From positions 124,001 to 188,000 of the forward strand of contig NZ_JAATVY010000008.1 of NCBI RefSeq assembly GCF_011947195.1: a stretch of 64,000 nt of DNA, given 5' to 3'. This document shows positions 47,701 to 57,039 of the stretch, piece by piece. The notes beneath the pieces were generated by a model. That model did no database searches, had not been told where the DNA came from, and saw nothing but the letters and a program-made list of their open reading frames with translations. Both the position numbers and the translations under genes were made by a program. This stretch comes from Planosporangium thailandense (lineage in GTDB: Bacteria; Actinomycetota; Actinomycetes; Mycobacteriales; Micromonosporaceae). The first letter of the stretch is position 1. The number at the start of each line of letters is the position of its first letter.

Positions 47701-49347
47701 ATGAGCGAGCACTGGTACAAGGAGGCGGTCATCTACTGTCTCGATGTCGAGACGTTCGCCGACTCCGACGGCGACGGCGTGGGTGACCTCCGTGGCCTGA
47801 TCGGCCGGCTGGACTACCTGGCGCGCCTCGGCGTCACATGCCTGTGGCTCAACCCGATCCACCCCTCCCCCGGCCGCGACGACGGGTACGACATCACCGA
47901 CTTCTACACCGTCAATCCCCGGATCGGCAGCCTCGGCGACTTCGCCGAGCTGCTGCACCAGGCGTCCAACCGGGGCATCCGGGTCATGATCGACCTGGTC
48001 GTCAACCACACCTCCGACGAGCACCCGTGGTTCCAGTCGGCCCGGTCGTCGCCGGACTCGCCGTACCGCGACTGGTACGTGTGGTCGCCGACCGAGCCGC
48101 CGGACCGGTTCCAGGGCCTGGTCTTCCCGGGCGAGCAGCGCGAGACGTGGTCGTACGACGAGACCGCGAAGGCCTGGTACTACCACCGCTTCTACGACTT
48201 CCCGCCCGACCTCAACTACCGCAACCCGCAGGTGCGCGACGAGATCAAAAAGATCATGGGGTTCTGGCTGCAGCTCGGCGTCGCCGGTTTCCGCATGGAC
48301 GCCGTGCCGTTCATCATCGAGCTGACCGAGCCGGGCAAGGAACCCTGCCCGATGGACTTCGAGTTCGTCACCGAGCTTCGCCAGCACGCCCAGTGGCGCC
48401 GCGGCGACGCCGTACTGCTCGCCGAAGCCAACGTGGAGCCCGACCAGCTCGTCAACTACTTCGCCGACGCCGGCGGCTCCAACAACCGGCTGCACATGCT
48501 GTTCGACTTCATGCTCAACGGCCGCCTCATGCTGGCGCTGGCCCGCCGGGATCCCGAGCCCATCATCGAGGCGCTGCGGGAAACCCCCAAGCTGCCGTTC
48601 GGCGGGCAGTGGGCGACGTTCCTGCGCAACCACGACGAGATCGACCTGTCCCGGCTGACCGCCGAACAACGCGCGGACGTTTTCGCCGCGTTCGGCCCGG
48701 ACGAGAACATGCGACTGTACGACCGGGGTATCCGCCGCCGCCTGGCCCCGATGCTCGGCAACGACCGGCGCCGGCTGGAGCTCGCCTACTCGCTGCAGTT
48801 CACCCTGCGCGGCACCCCGGTGCTGCGCTACGGCGAGGAGATCGGCATGGGTGACGACCTGTCGCTGCCGGGCCGCGACTCGATCCGTACGCCGATGCAG
48901 TGGTCACCGTCGGCCGGCGGCGGGTTCTCCGGCGCCGAGAAGCCGATCCGCCCCGTGATCGCAGACGGTGAATTCGGGTACGAGAAGGTCAACGTCACCG
49001 CTCAACGCCACGACCCGGACTCGCTGCTCGCCTGGTTCGAGCGCATGATCCGCACACTCCGGGAAAGTCCCGAGGTCAGCGCCGGATCGTGCACCCACAT
49101 CGACCGCAAGCTGCCGCCGGGGGTGCTGGCGCACCGGGCCGACGGGAGCACCGGCACCATGCTGTTCCTGCACAACCTCGGCACCGAGGACGCCCGGGTC
49201 GACCTCGGCGACCTGTACGCCGAGGCCGACGACCCCAACCAGGTCTTCGGCGACCGCGACTACGGTCCGGTGGGCCGGCTGGACGCGCTGGACCTCGCCG
49301 GCAACGGCTACCGGTGGATCCGCCTGTGCCGCAATCCCGGCGCGTGA
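47701..49347 (+). CDS. GH13 alpha-amylase-family enzyme (trehalose-synthase-like)
   Basis: A 548-residue GH13 protein with a complete catalytic set: nucleophile D200 in GFRMD, acid/base E242 in LLAEAN, and D312 in NHDE. The front SEHWYKEAVIYCLDVETFADSDGDGVGD and the DGYDITDFYTVNP loop resemble trehalose synthases (TreS, maltose to trehalose), but the rest is too little to separate TreS from related glucosidases. The carbohydrate-binding C-terminal strand domain is present and no signal peptide is seen, so it is probably cytoplasmic. ATG 47701 follows GGAG. Confidence 0.88.
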   Translation: MSEHWYKEAVIYCLDVETFADSDGDGVGDLRGLIGRLDYLARLGVTCLWLNPIHPSPGRDDGYDITDFYTVNPRIGSLGDFAELLHQASNRGIRVMIDLVVNHTSDEHPWFQSARSSPDSPYRDWYVWSPTEPPDRFQGLVFPGEQRETWSYDETAKAWYYHRFYDFPPDLNYRNPQVRDEIKKIMGFWLQLGVAGFRMDAVPFIIELTEPGKEPCPMDFEFVTELRQHAQWRRGDAVLLAEANVEPDQLVNYFADAGGSNNRLHMLFDFMLNGRLMLALARRDPEPIIEALRETPKLPFGGQWATFLRNHDEIDLSRLTAEQRADVFAAFGPDENMRLYDRGIRRRLAPMLGNDRRRLELAYSLQFTLRGTPVLRYGEEIGMGDDLSLPGRDSIRTPMQWSPSAGGGFSGAEKPIRPVIADGEFGYEKVNVTAQRHDPDSLLAWFERMIRTLRESPEVSAGSCTHIDRKLPPGVLAHRADGSTGTMLFLHNLGTEDARVDLGDLYAEADDPNQVFGDRDYGPVGRLDALDLAGNGYRWIRLCRNPGA

Positions 49348-49390
49348 GCATCGCAAAAATGGAGCGGCACAGAAGCAGCGTCGCAAAAGG

Positions 49391-49423
49391 ACGGAGGATG
49401 CCCCTCGACGAGGCACCCTCCGT
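49391..49423. terminator. Hairpin between convergent GH13 and protease genes
   Basis: ACGGAGG-AT-GCC pairs with GGC-AC-CCTCCGT around a nine-base loop, with one two-base internal loop. It sits between two converging stop codons and probably serves both. Confidence 0.65.
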
Positions 49424-49434
49424 TCGGTTCGGAC

Positions 49435-50484
49435 CTAGTAGACGCTGACTCCGTACGCGCTGAGCGCCGCGGTCACGGGCTGGAAGAACGTGGTGCCGCC
49501 GGAGGTGCAGTTGCCGCTGCCGCCGGAGGTGAGCCCGAGCGCCGTGCTGCCGGCGTAGAGCGATCCACCGCTGTCGCCGCCCTCGGCGCAGACCGTCGTC
49601 TGGATCAGTCCGTAGACGGTGCCCTCGGCATAGTTGACGGTGGCGTTCAGCGCGGTCACCCGGCCGCTGCGGATCCCGGTCGTGCTGCCGCGGCGGGTCA
49701 CCGTCTCGCCGACGTACGCGTTGCCGGCCGCCGTGATGTCCACCGAGCCGACGGTGCCGGACTTGGTGATGGAGCTGTTGGTGTACCGCACGATGGCGTA
49801 GTCGTTGCCGGGGAAGCGGCTGCCCGCGGTGTTGCCGAGCAAGGTGCTGTGGCTGCCGTCGGCGTACCAGGTCGAGGCGATGTTGCCGCAGTGCCCGGCG
49901 GTCAGGAAGTAGTAGGTGCTGCCACTTCGGACGTTGAAGCCGAGCGAGCAGCGGTACTGGCCGCCGTAGATGGCGTCACCGCCGGAGATCCGGGTGCTTA
50001 TCGGGCCGGGAGTGGTCACGACGCGGACGGCGTCGCCGAGGCGGGCGACCGCGGCGTTGAGCTGGTCGAGCCGAGCGCCGGTGACGGTGCTGTCGACGGT
50101 GACGACGACCTGGTTGCCGACCGGGTCGGTAGCCCAGGCGGTACCGGGGATCTTCGCCGTCCGGTCGAGTTCGGTGACGGCGTTCGCAAGCTGTGCGGCG
50201 TTGTGGGTCACGCGTCTGGGGGTGGCGCCGGCGGCGCGGACGGTCCGCTCGGCGGCGGCGTCCGTGACGGTGACGACCATTCGGCCGGCGGAGTCGAGGT
50301 AGGTGCCGGCCGACCGGTCGCCCAGCCGGGCCGCGAGGCCCTGGGCGGCGTCGGCGTCGGCCGCGGTCATGGGGTGGGCCGTGGCGGCCTGGGCGAGGGA
50401 CGGTGCGAGCAGGGTGCCGGCCACGAGCGCGGTCGCCGCGCCGGTCACGGCGGCGCGTCGCAAGGACGACCTTGTGAGTCTCAC
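49435..50484 (-). CDS. Secreted streptogrisin-type serine protease
   Basis: A 349-residue S1E-family preproenzyme. A Tat/Sec-type signal peptide (RR near residue 9, hydrophobic stretch, AQA-ATA cleavage region about 33) is followed by a pro-region of about 130 residues and the mature domain from about [10 protein letters not shown]. The catalytic triad is H198 (TAGHC), D228 (NDYAIV) and S305 (GGDSGG). Cysteine pairs fit the usual disulfides. GTG 50484 is chosen because GGAGG lies five bases before it; a GTG eight codons earlier lacks a site. Secreted and self-processed in this family. Confidence 0.92.
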   Translation of the reverse strand: MRLTRSSLRRAAVTGAATALVAGTLLAPSLAQAATAHPMTAADADAAQGLAARLGDRSAGTYLDSAGRMVVTVTDAAAERTVRAAGATPRRVTHNAAQLANAVTELDRTAKIPGTAWATDPVGNQVVVTVDSTVTGARLDQLNAAVARLGDAVRVVTTPGPISTRISGGDAIYGGQYRCSLGFNVRSGSTYYFLTAGHCGNIASTWYADGSHSTLLGNTAGSRFPGNDYAIVRYTNSSITKSGTVGSVDITAAGNAYVGETVTRRGSTTGIRSGRVTALNATVNYAEGTVYGLIQTTVCAEGGDSGGSLYAGSTALGLTSGGSGNCTSGGTTFFQPVTAALSAYGVSVY

Positions 50485-50701
50485 GCGAACCTCCGGGGAT
50501 GAGTTCACGCGGGGCGTTCGGGGTTGAACGGTTGCCGCGTACGGCGATGCTGGCCCCTCGCCGAGATATATACAAGGATCAATCTAAATTATGGGGGTGT
50601 GTCCGAGGGAAATCATTCTTGCCCGCTTCATGTTTCTGCGCGGCGCACGCGTCGGCGCGGGTGACCGGGTGACTCCGCCCGCAGCGCGTCAGCGGACCGC
50701 G

Positions 50702-50757
50702 GCGGGCCGAACTGCTTCCGGCGGGCCGAATCGCTTCCGGCGGGCCGAATGCTTCCG
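50702..50757 (+). repeat. Three tandem 18/19-bp repeats
   Basis: GCGGGCCGAA(C/T)(T/C)GCTTCCG occurs three times (19, 19 and 18 bp) in the 320-bp gap upstream of the protease gene. The rest of that gap (50,485-50,805) shows only an AT-rich patch around 50,565-50,595 where the protease promoter may lie. Confidence 0.8.
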
Positions 50758-50805
50758 GGGGGCCGGTGACACCGACCCCCCGGACGTACCCTCCGCCGCG
50801 CCGCC

Positions 50806-51270
50806 TCAGCGACGCTCGGCGACCTGCTTGCAGGTGACGCAGAGCGTCGCGGACGGGTAGACCGCCAGCCGGGCCGGTGGAATGGGCTCGGCGCAGCCCT
50901 CACACCACCCGTAGCCGCCCTGCGCCAGCCGCTCCAGCGCCCGCTCCACCTGGTCGATCCGTTCCCGCACCGCGTTGGCGAGCGAGATCTCCTGCTCCCG
51001 GTTGAACGCCTTGGTGCCGATGTCCACGACGTCGTCACCGGCGTCAGGTACCAGCAGACCCCGCTCCTCTGTGGTCATGTCGGCGATGAGCGAGCTGTAC
51101 TCGAGGCGCAGTTCGGCGAGGCGCTCTTCGAGAGCCGCGCGGACATTCGCGGTCTGCACCTCGACGCTCGTCTGCGCGACCGGCTCGGGCTTTACGACCT
51201 CGACCGGGCTCGGTGGGGCCGACAAAGCCGTCGGTTGGGCAAGGGCGGTGGCGTCAGCTTCCATCAACAT
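50806..51270 (-). CDS. TraR/DksA-type zinc-finger protein
   Basis: A 154-residue protein. A proline-rich front is followed by a coiled coil (about 40-110) and a C4 zinc finger (CEGC ... CVTC) that define the DksA/TraR family. DksA binds the RNA polymerase secondary channel and in some bacteria works with ppGpp; many actinomycete members are uncharacterised. ATG 51270 is placed five bases after GGGAG. A TTG four codons upstream is less likely. Confidence 0.87.
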   Translation of the reverse strand: MLMEADATALAQPTALSAPPSPVEVVKPEPVAQTSVEVQTANVRAALEERLAELRLEYSSLIADMTTEERGLLVPDAGDDVVDIGTKAFNREQEISLANAVRERIDQVERALERLAQGGYGWCEGCAEPIPPARLAVYPSATLCVTCKQVAERR

Positions 51271-51462
51271 CGGCGCTCCCAATCAACGGCCCGCCGGTCC
51301 GCCGGTCGGGCGTAGCAATCCCTGGTCTGCTCGACGGTCACCGCGCGGTGAGACGGGCACCGCGACGATCCTGTCGATGCCGGCCCCGGTACCCAGGCCG
51401 GGCCCAACCGAAACCAGGACAGGAAGCCTCCAATTAGCCGCAAAGCTTCCGATGGTCACCGC

Positions 51463-52866
51463 GTGACCCCATCAACCCGCCAACCGACGGACCGCAACGA
51501 GCGACTGCACGCCCTCGTCGCCGTGGCGACGGCGACGCTGGACACTGTCGCGGACGAGCCTCGGCTGGCCGCGCTGGTCGTCGACGCGCTCGGGCGGGCG
51601 CTGGACGCGCACACGACAGTGTGGACGTTCTCCGGTGGCGGCGCGATGGACCTGCTGGCGAGCAGCCACCCGGAGGCGCTGCGGGTACGCCTGGAAGCCG
51701 GGCTGGGCGACCGGATCACCCGGCCGGGTGACCTCACGAGCGCCCGGTTCGACGGCGCGGCACTGGTACCCGTGCGGGCGCGGGGACGGGTGTCCGGCGC
51801 GGTGGCGGTGTCCCGCCCGGGTGGCGAGCCGTTCACCGACGACGAACTGGAGTTCGTCCACGCGCTCGCCGATGTGGCGGGCGCGACCGCCCAGTACGCC
51901 CGGAGCCTGGCGGACTCGGCCGAGGTGGTGGAGGACCTGCGCCAGCAGTGCGAACTGATGGAGCGCATCTCCGACGCGCTGATCGGCTGCGATGCCGAGG
52001 GGCGGATCGTGAGCTGGAACGCCGGAGCTGAGCGGGTCTACGGGTACCCGCGCGGTGAAGTGCTGGGCTGTGACGTCTTCACCCTGCTGGCGACGCGCTT
52101 CTTCGACATGAACGGTTCGGCCGTGCCGATGGAGGAGGTCCTCGACACCGTCGCCGCGACCGGCCAGTGGCACGGCGAACTGCACGAGCGCCGGTCGGAC
52201 GGCGCGCCGCTGACCGTGCTGTGCGCGCTGACCGCCAGGGGCGGACCGGCTGGCGCGGACACGGGTACCGTACTGGTCAACCGGGACATCACCGGCCTGC
52301 GCGACGAGCAGCGCACGATGCACGACCCCTTGACGGGCCTGCCCACCCGCCGACTGCTGACCAAGCGCCTGTTCCACGCGCTGGCCCGGCGACACCGGAC
52401 CGGATCAGCGCTCGCCGTGCTCTTCGTGGACCTGGATATGTTCAGACCCCTCAACGAGACGTACGGCCGGGAGGCCGGCGACACGGTCCTGGTCGAGACG
52501 TCGCGTCGCCTCGCCGACGCGGTCCGCCAGAGCGACACCGTGTGGCGCCTGGGCGGGGACCAGTTCGTGGTCGTCCTGGAAGAAGCCGGCACGCTGGACA
52601 ACATCCGGCGCGTCACGGAGCGGGTGATGGAGACGCTGTCCCGGCCGGTCACGGCGGGCAGGCACAGCATCGAGGTACTGGTGAGCATCGGCGGCGCCGT
52701 CGTGGACGCCGCCGAGCCGGGCGGCGAGATCGCGCCGGAGACCCTCATCGACGTCGCCGACGAGGCGATGCGCACGGCCAAGCACAGCCGGTCCGGGATG
52801 CGGTTCACGTACTGCGCCGGCCTGCCGGAGCGGGACGAGACCACCAGAAACGGTAAATGCAATTAA
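51463..52866 (+). CDS. GAF-PAS-GGDEF signalling protein with GGDQF site
   Basis: A 467-residue protein with three parts: a GAF-like domain (about 15-150), a PAS domain (about 165-285, CDAEGRIVSWNAGAERVYGY) and a GGDEF domain (about 295-455). The signature reads RLGGDQF in place of GGDEF/GGEEF. The other metal and GTP contacts (FVDLDMF, NETYGREAGD) are kept. Loss of the acidic fourth residue often abolishes cyclase activity, so it may be a GTP or c-di-GMP binding regulator. The start is GTG at 51463, in the context CACCGCGTGACC. It begins a c-di-GMP/two-component cluster. Confidence 0.85.
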   Translation: MTPSTRQPTDRNERLHALVAVATATLDTVADEPRLAALVVDALGRALDAHTTVWTFSGGGAMDLLASSHPEALRVRLEAGLGDRITRPGDLTSARFDGAALVPVRARGRVSGAVAVSRPGGEPFTDDELEFVHALADVAGATAQYARSLADSAEVVEDLRQQCELMERISDALIGCDAEGRIVSWNAGAERVYGYPRGEVLGCDVFTLLATRFFDMNGSAVPMEEVLDTVAATGQWHGELHERRSDGAPLTVLCALTARGGPAGADTGTVLVNRDITGLRDEQRTMHDPLTGLPTRRLLTKRLFHALARRHRTGSALAVLFVDLDMFRPLNETYGREAGDTVLVETSRRLADAVRQSDTVWRLGGDQFVVVLEEAGTLDNIRRVTERVMETLSRPVTAGRHSIEVLVSIGGAVVDAAEPGGEIAPETLIDVADEAMRTAKHSRSGMRFTYCAGLPERDETTRNGKCN

Positions 52867-53015
52867 TACCGGCGAGCCGTGTCAAATACCCGCGAATTAC
52901 TGTTCTACTGTGCGAACCGGCGCGCCGGGCCATCCGAAGCGACCGCGTGACCAACGGCAGAAAAATGACCTGACAGGCGACATGAGTAATCGGGGTCATA
53001 CGTAGAGTGACTGGC

Positions 53016-53495
53016 ATGGCGAATGCAGGGAGCACCCGGATCGCCGGGCAGACGATCCTCGCCGTCGACGACGAAGCCGACCTGCTCGAGGCGGTCCGAC
53101 GGGTACTGAGCCGGTTCGGGCACACCGTACTCACGGCCACCGGGCCGGCCGAGGCGCTCGACGTGTGCCGCCACTACGTCGGCCGGATCGACCTTCTCCT
53201 CACCGACGTCAGGATGCCCGGCGGCAGCGGCGCCGAACTGGCCGACCAGGCCGTCGAGCTGCGACCGGAGCTGGCCGTGCTGTACATGTCCGGGCTCTAC
53301 GACGCGGCGGACGACAGGCCGGGCGCGCGGCGCACGGTGGTGGCGAAACCGTTCACCCCGACGAGCCTGATCGAAGCGGTCGACAGCGTGATGTCCACTC
53401 GATCCGACTACCGGCCGGCCCACGCCGATCACCGACCGGAGCCCGAGTACCGGCCGGCGCGCGCCGACTACCGGCCGGCCCACGCCGCCCACTGA
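53016..53495 (+). CDS. Single-domain response regulator with repeat tail
   Basis: A 159-residue CheY-like receiver: acidic pair D18/D19, phospho-acceptor D64 (LLLTDVRMPG) and K111 (VVAKPF). After about residue 122 comes a tail of near-repeats (DYRPAHAD, EYRPARAD, DYRPAHAA) with no known domain. Without an output domain it probably acts by protein contact, perhaps with the hybrid kinase encoded convergently next to it, whose receiver is similar. An alternative start is GTG 53007. Confidence 0.87.
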   Translation: MANAGSTRIAGQTILAVDDEADLLEAVRRVLSRFGHTVLTATGPAEALDVCRHYVGRIDLLLTDVRMPGGSGAELADQAVELRPELAVLYMSGLYDAADDRPGARRTVVAKPFTPTSLIEAVDSVMSTRSDYRPAHADHRPEPEYRPARADYRPAHAAH

Positions 53496-53552
53496 GCGGC
53501 CCACGCCCACTGACCGGCCCACCCGTACCGGCGACCGCGACGGCCGCGCGGC

Positions 53553-55157
53553 CTACGCCGCGTCGAGCACCCGGCGCACCGCCTCGAGCAGCCCCGACTC
53601 CGAGAACGGCTTCTCCAGCAGCGCCGCACCGGGCTCCAGCGTGCCGTTGCTGGCGAGGATCGGCGGTGCGTACCCCGTGATGTACAGGACCCGCACGCCG
53701 GGCCGCAGCGCGCGCAGCCGCTCGGCGACGTCCTTGCCGAGCATCCTGGGCATCACCACGTCGGTGATCAGCAGATGGATCTCGCCCTCGTGGCGCCCGG
53801 CCAGCTCCAGCGCGTCCAGGGGTGAGCCGGCCATCAGCACGTCGTACCCGTGACGGCGCAGGATGCGCTCCGCCACCTCGCGGATCGCCGGCTCGTCCTC
53901 GACGACCAGGACGGTCTCGCCGCCGCCCGACGGCGCGTCCCCGACGACCGGCGCATCGACGTCGACCGGCCCCTCGTCGGTGGCCGGCAGCAGCACGGTG
54001 AACGTCGTGCCGACGCCCGGCTCGGAGGCGATGAGCACGTCGCCGCCCGACTGCCGGACGATCCCGTACACCGTCGCGAGACCGAGCCCGGTCCCCTCGC
54101 CCTTCGCCTTGGTCGTGAAGAACGGCTCGAAGGCGCGCGCGATGACCTCGCGCGGCATGCCGGCGCCGGTGTCCTCGACCTGCATCCGCACGTACCGGCC
54201 GGCAGGCACCCCGGACTCCTTGCCCACCACCATGTTGTCGGTGCGGATCGTCAGCGCGCCGCCCCCGGGCATCGCGTCGCGGGCGTTGACCGCCAGGTTG
54301 ACCAGGACCTGCTCGAGCTGTCCCGGGTCGGCCTTCACCGGCCACAGCCCCCGCGTCAGCTCGGTGGCGAGCTGGACGTGTTCGCCGATCGACCGGTTCA
54401 GCAGCTCCTTGACGTCGGCGATGACGGCGTTGAGCGACAGGACGCGCGGGCGCACCACCTCCCGCCGGGCGAACGCGAGAAGCTGATGGGTGAGCGAGAT
54501 GCCGCGCTCCGTGGCGCGCTGGATCTGCTGCATGTCGCGGGCGACCGAGTGCCAGCGGTCCGGGTCGGCAGTGGCGGCGGTCTCGAGCTCTTCGGAGACG
54601 AACGCCGCATAGTTGACGATCACCGCGAGCAGGTTGTTGAAGTCGTGCGCGACCCCGCCGGCGAGGTGCCCGAGGCTCTCCAGCCGCTGCGCCTGCTGCA
54701 GGCGGTTCTCCAGCTGCTGTCGCTGGGCCAGCTCTTCAAGGCGCACCCGTTCGCCCAGCTCCCGGCAGATCATGGCGACGCCCACCACCGCGCCGGTCGG
54801 GTCGGTGATCGGTGACGACGTGGTGACCACCTCGACGCACGTACCGTCGCGGCGCAGTCGCTGGACGCGGCGGGACTCGACGCGCTCGCCACGGCGTAGC
54901 CGGGCGATGACCTCTTCCTCCTCGGCCCGCTGCTCCGGCGCCCACAGCCGGCCGGCGTGCTGGCCGATCATCTCGGCCGCCGGGTAGCCGAACAGGTGCT
55001 CGGCCGCCGCGTTCCAGGTGGTGACGACGCCATCGAGGGTCAGGCCGGCGATCGCGTCGTGCGACGAACGGACGATCGCCGCGAGGCGCGAGTCCTCGTC
55101 CGCGACGCCGTCCGTACCGGGAAGTTCACACGACGGTCCATTCAAGCGCTGACCCAT
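53553..55157 (-). CDS. Hybrid histidine kinase (PAS-HisKA-HATPase-REC)
   Basis: A 534-residue cytoplasmic hybrid kinase. The PAS domain covers about 20-140 (DGVVTTWNAAAEHLFGY); HisKA has the phospho-histidine H171 in AGGVAHDFNNLL. The HATPase_c domain has N-box VNLAVNARDAM and G-boxes DTGAGM and GEGTGLGL. A C-terminal receiver ends the protein (LLITDVVMPR, then LLEKPF). No membrane segment is present, so it senses an internal signal through the PAS. It faces the response regulator on its 3' side and is divergent from the EAL gene. ATG 55157 or the adjacent 55160 is the start. Confidence 0.9.
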   Translation of the reverse strand: MGQRLNGPSCELPGTDGVADEDSRLAAIVRSSHDAIAGLTLDGVVTTWNAAAEHLFGYPAAEMIGQHAGRLWAPEQRAEEEEVIARLRRGERVESRRVQRLRRDGTCVEVVTTSSPITDPTGAVVGVAMICRELGERVRLEELAQRQQLENRLQQAQRLESLGHLAGGVAHDFNNLLAVIVNYAAFVSEELETAATADPDRWHSVARDMQQIQRATERGISLTHQLLAFARREVVRPRVLSLNAVIADVKELLNRSIGEHVQLATELTRGLWPVKADPGQLEQVLVNLAVNARDAMPGGGALTIRTDNMVVGKESGVPAGRYVRMQVEDTGAGMPREVIARAFEPFFTTKAKGEGTGLGLATVYGIVRQSGGDVLIASEPGVGTTFTVLLPATDEGPVDVDAPVVGDAPSGGGETVLVVEDEPAIREVAERILRRHGYDVLMAGSPLDALELAGRHEGEIHLLITDVVMPRMLGKDVAERLRALRPGVRVLYITGYAPPILASNGTLEPGAALLEKPFSESGLLEAVRRVLDAA

Positions 55158-55220
55158 CATCCCCCACCAAACACGTACTATCGACACCGTACATTCTATT
55201 TGTGGCTAAAGCGGGGTGAA

Positions 55221-56516
55221 TTGACCAGATCGGCGGACCTGCGGCACCTCGACACCAGAATCAGGTTCCGCGACATCGGTCAGGTCCTCGACGAACGGGC
55301 GGTCACCACGGTCTTCCAGCCGCTCGTACGCCTGGACAGCTACGAGGTCGTCGGCTACGAGGCGCTCAGCCGCGGCCCGGTCGGCTCCCCGTGGTACGCC
55401 CCGTCCGCCCTCTTCCCCGCGGCGCAGGCGGCCGGCCGACTGGCCGAACTGGACTGGATGTGCCGGGTGCTGGCATACCAGCAGGCGCTGCGCGGGGGCC
55501 TCGACCAGTCGGTCGCCCTGTTCGTCAACACCGAACCGCTCGCCCTGCGCACCGAGTGCCCACCCGACCTGGCGCGGTGGCTCGAGCCCGCCCGCCGGCA
55601 CCTTCGCGTGGTGACCGAGATGACCGAGCGCGCGGTGGCCGCCGACCCGTCGGCGCTGCTCACCGCCGCGGCCACCGCCCGGTCGAGCGGCTGGGGGGTG
55701 GCCTTCGACGACGTCGGCGCCAACCCGTCCTCCCTCGCCCTGATGCCGTTCGTACATCCGGACGTGGTGAAGCTGGACATGCACCTGGTGCACCACCCGC
55801 ACCGCCCTGAGGTCGCCCGCGTGATCAACGCGATCGTGGCATACGCCGAACGAAGCGGCGCCACGATCCTCGCCGAGGGCATCGAGACGTCGGCGCACCT
55901 GGACACGGCGCGCAGCATGGGCGCGCAGCTGGGCCAGGGATGGTTCTTCGGCCGCGCCCAGCGGCTGCGCCAGCCGCCCCAGGCGCCGGGCGAGCCCCTG
56001 GCGTTCGTCCCCGCGCCGGAGACGGCGCCACCGGCCGTCCGGGCCGAGGCCCCCACGCCGTTCGACATCGTCTCCGCGCAGCGCCCGACGAGCCTGTCGA
56101 CCAAGCGGATGCTGCTGCCGCTCAGCCAGTACCTGGAGGCGAAGGCCACCGACCGCACCGAGCCACCGGTGCTGCTGACCTGCTGTCAACAGCCCCGCCA
56201 CCTCACCCCGGCCACGGTACGCCGGTACGCCGACATCGCCGACACGGCCGCGCTCGTCGCCGTGCTGGCCGCGGGGCTGGGCGAGGAGCCGATTCCCGGC
56301 GTACGGGGCGCCGCGCTGAGGGCCGACGATCCGCTCTGTGGAGAGTGGAACGTCATCGTGGTCGGCCCGCACTTCGCCGGCGCGCTCGTGGCCCGCGACC
56401 TCGGTGACGCCGGCCCCGAGATGGACCGGCGGTTCGCGTACGCGCTCACCTACGACCGGGGCCTGGTACTGGCGGCCGCGCGGTCGCTGCTGCACCGGGT
56501 GGTGCGGGTCGGCTGA
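55221..56516 (+). CDS. EAL-domain protein with C-terminal DICT-like sensor
   Basis: About 431 residues. The EAL domain covers roughly the first 240 (YEALSRGP with EAL intact, FVNTEP, TEMTERA, FDDVGANPSS, VKLDMHL, AEGIETS), so c-di-GMP phosphodiesterase activity is plausible. The C-terminal 180 residues resemble a DICT-type sensory domain, often found beside GGDEF/EAL domains; this part is less certain. The start is unclear: TTG 55221 has GGGGTGA almost touching it, and TTG 55200 is an alternative. Divergent from the hybrid kinase, with which it shares a promoter region of about 60-65 bp. Confidence 0.83.
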   Translation: MTRSADLRHLDTRIRFRDIGQVLDERAVTTVFQPLVRLDSYEVVGYEALSRGPVGSPWYAPSALFPAAQAAGRLAELDWMCRVLAYQQALRGGLDQSVALFVNTEPLALRTECPPDLARWLEPARRHLRVVTEMTERAVAADPSALLTAAATARSSGWGVAFDDVGANPSSLALMPFVHPDVVKLDMHLVHHPHRPEVARVINAIVAYAERSGATILAEGIETSAHLDTARSMGAQLGQGWFFGRAQRLRQPPQAPGEPLAFVPAPETAPPAVRAEAPTPFDIVSAQRPTSLSTKRMLLPLSQYLEAKATDRTEPPVLLTCCQQPRHLTPATVRRYADIADTAALVAVLAAGLGEEPIPGVRGAALRADDPLCGEWNVIVVGPHFAGALVARDLGDAGPEMDRRFAYALTYDRGLVLAAARSLLHRVVRVG

Positions 56517-56858
56517 CCCGCCCCCGCCGGATATCAATTCGATACAGCTCCTTGTGTTGATTGTCTCTTTCATCTAAATTCGCGCACCTCGACCCACCGT
56601 CGCCACCCACGTCACCCGCACCACGCCGCTTTGACCAGCGGAAAAGCGTAGCCGGCGTCCCCATTGGAGGGTCCGGAGCCGATGCGAATATGACCGACGG
56701 CCACTCCTCGAACACCAGACGTAATCAGGATGTTGGTGACTTCGAGTGACTTAAGGTACAAACAAGGCACGGTGGACTTCCGGTATCGCCAAGATCACGT
56801 TAGGTTGGTCTAGCCTGCTCGGTAGGCCGCCACCCAACCCGGGTGGCGACGAGCCGGC

Positions 56859-57022
56859 ATCGCCGAATCACAACAGCTCGCAAGACGTCGATCGGCTTGC
56901 GGGAGTGAACCGGGGACCCAGCCGACGGTCGACAACAGACCGTCACGGGGTGAATCCGCGCCGCGGCGCGGTAGGGCCACCTTCTTCCGGCCCGAACCCG
57001 TCAGCTAACTCGGTAGGCGGTC
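56859..57022 (+). ncRNA. ydaO-type c-di-AMP riboswitch
   Basis: The leader of the NlpC/P60 gene carries the conserved blocks of the ydaO/yuaA class in order: ATCGCCGAATC, GGGAGTGAACCGGGGACCCA, CGGGGTGAATCC, then GTAGGGCCACC, CCCGAACCCGTCAGCTAAC and GGTAGGCGG. In actinomycetes this riboswitch commonly controls cell-wall hydrolases such as this one; c-di-AMP binding lowers expression. The helix P1 partners are near 56,860 and 57,020. It ends about 18 bases before the start codon. Confidence 0.9.
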
Positions 57023-57039
57023 AGGAAGAAGGGTGCTTC

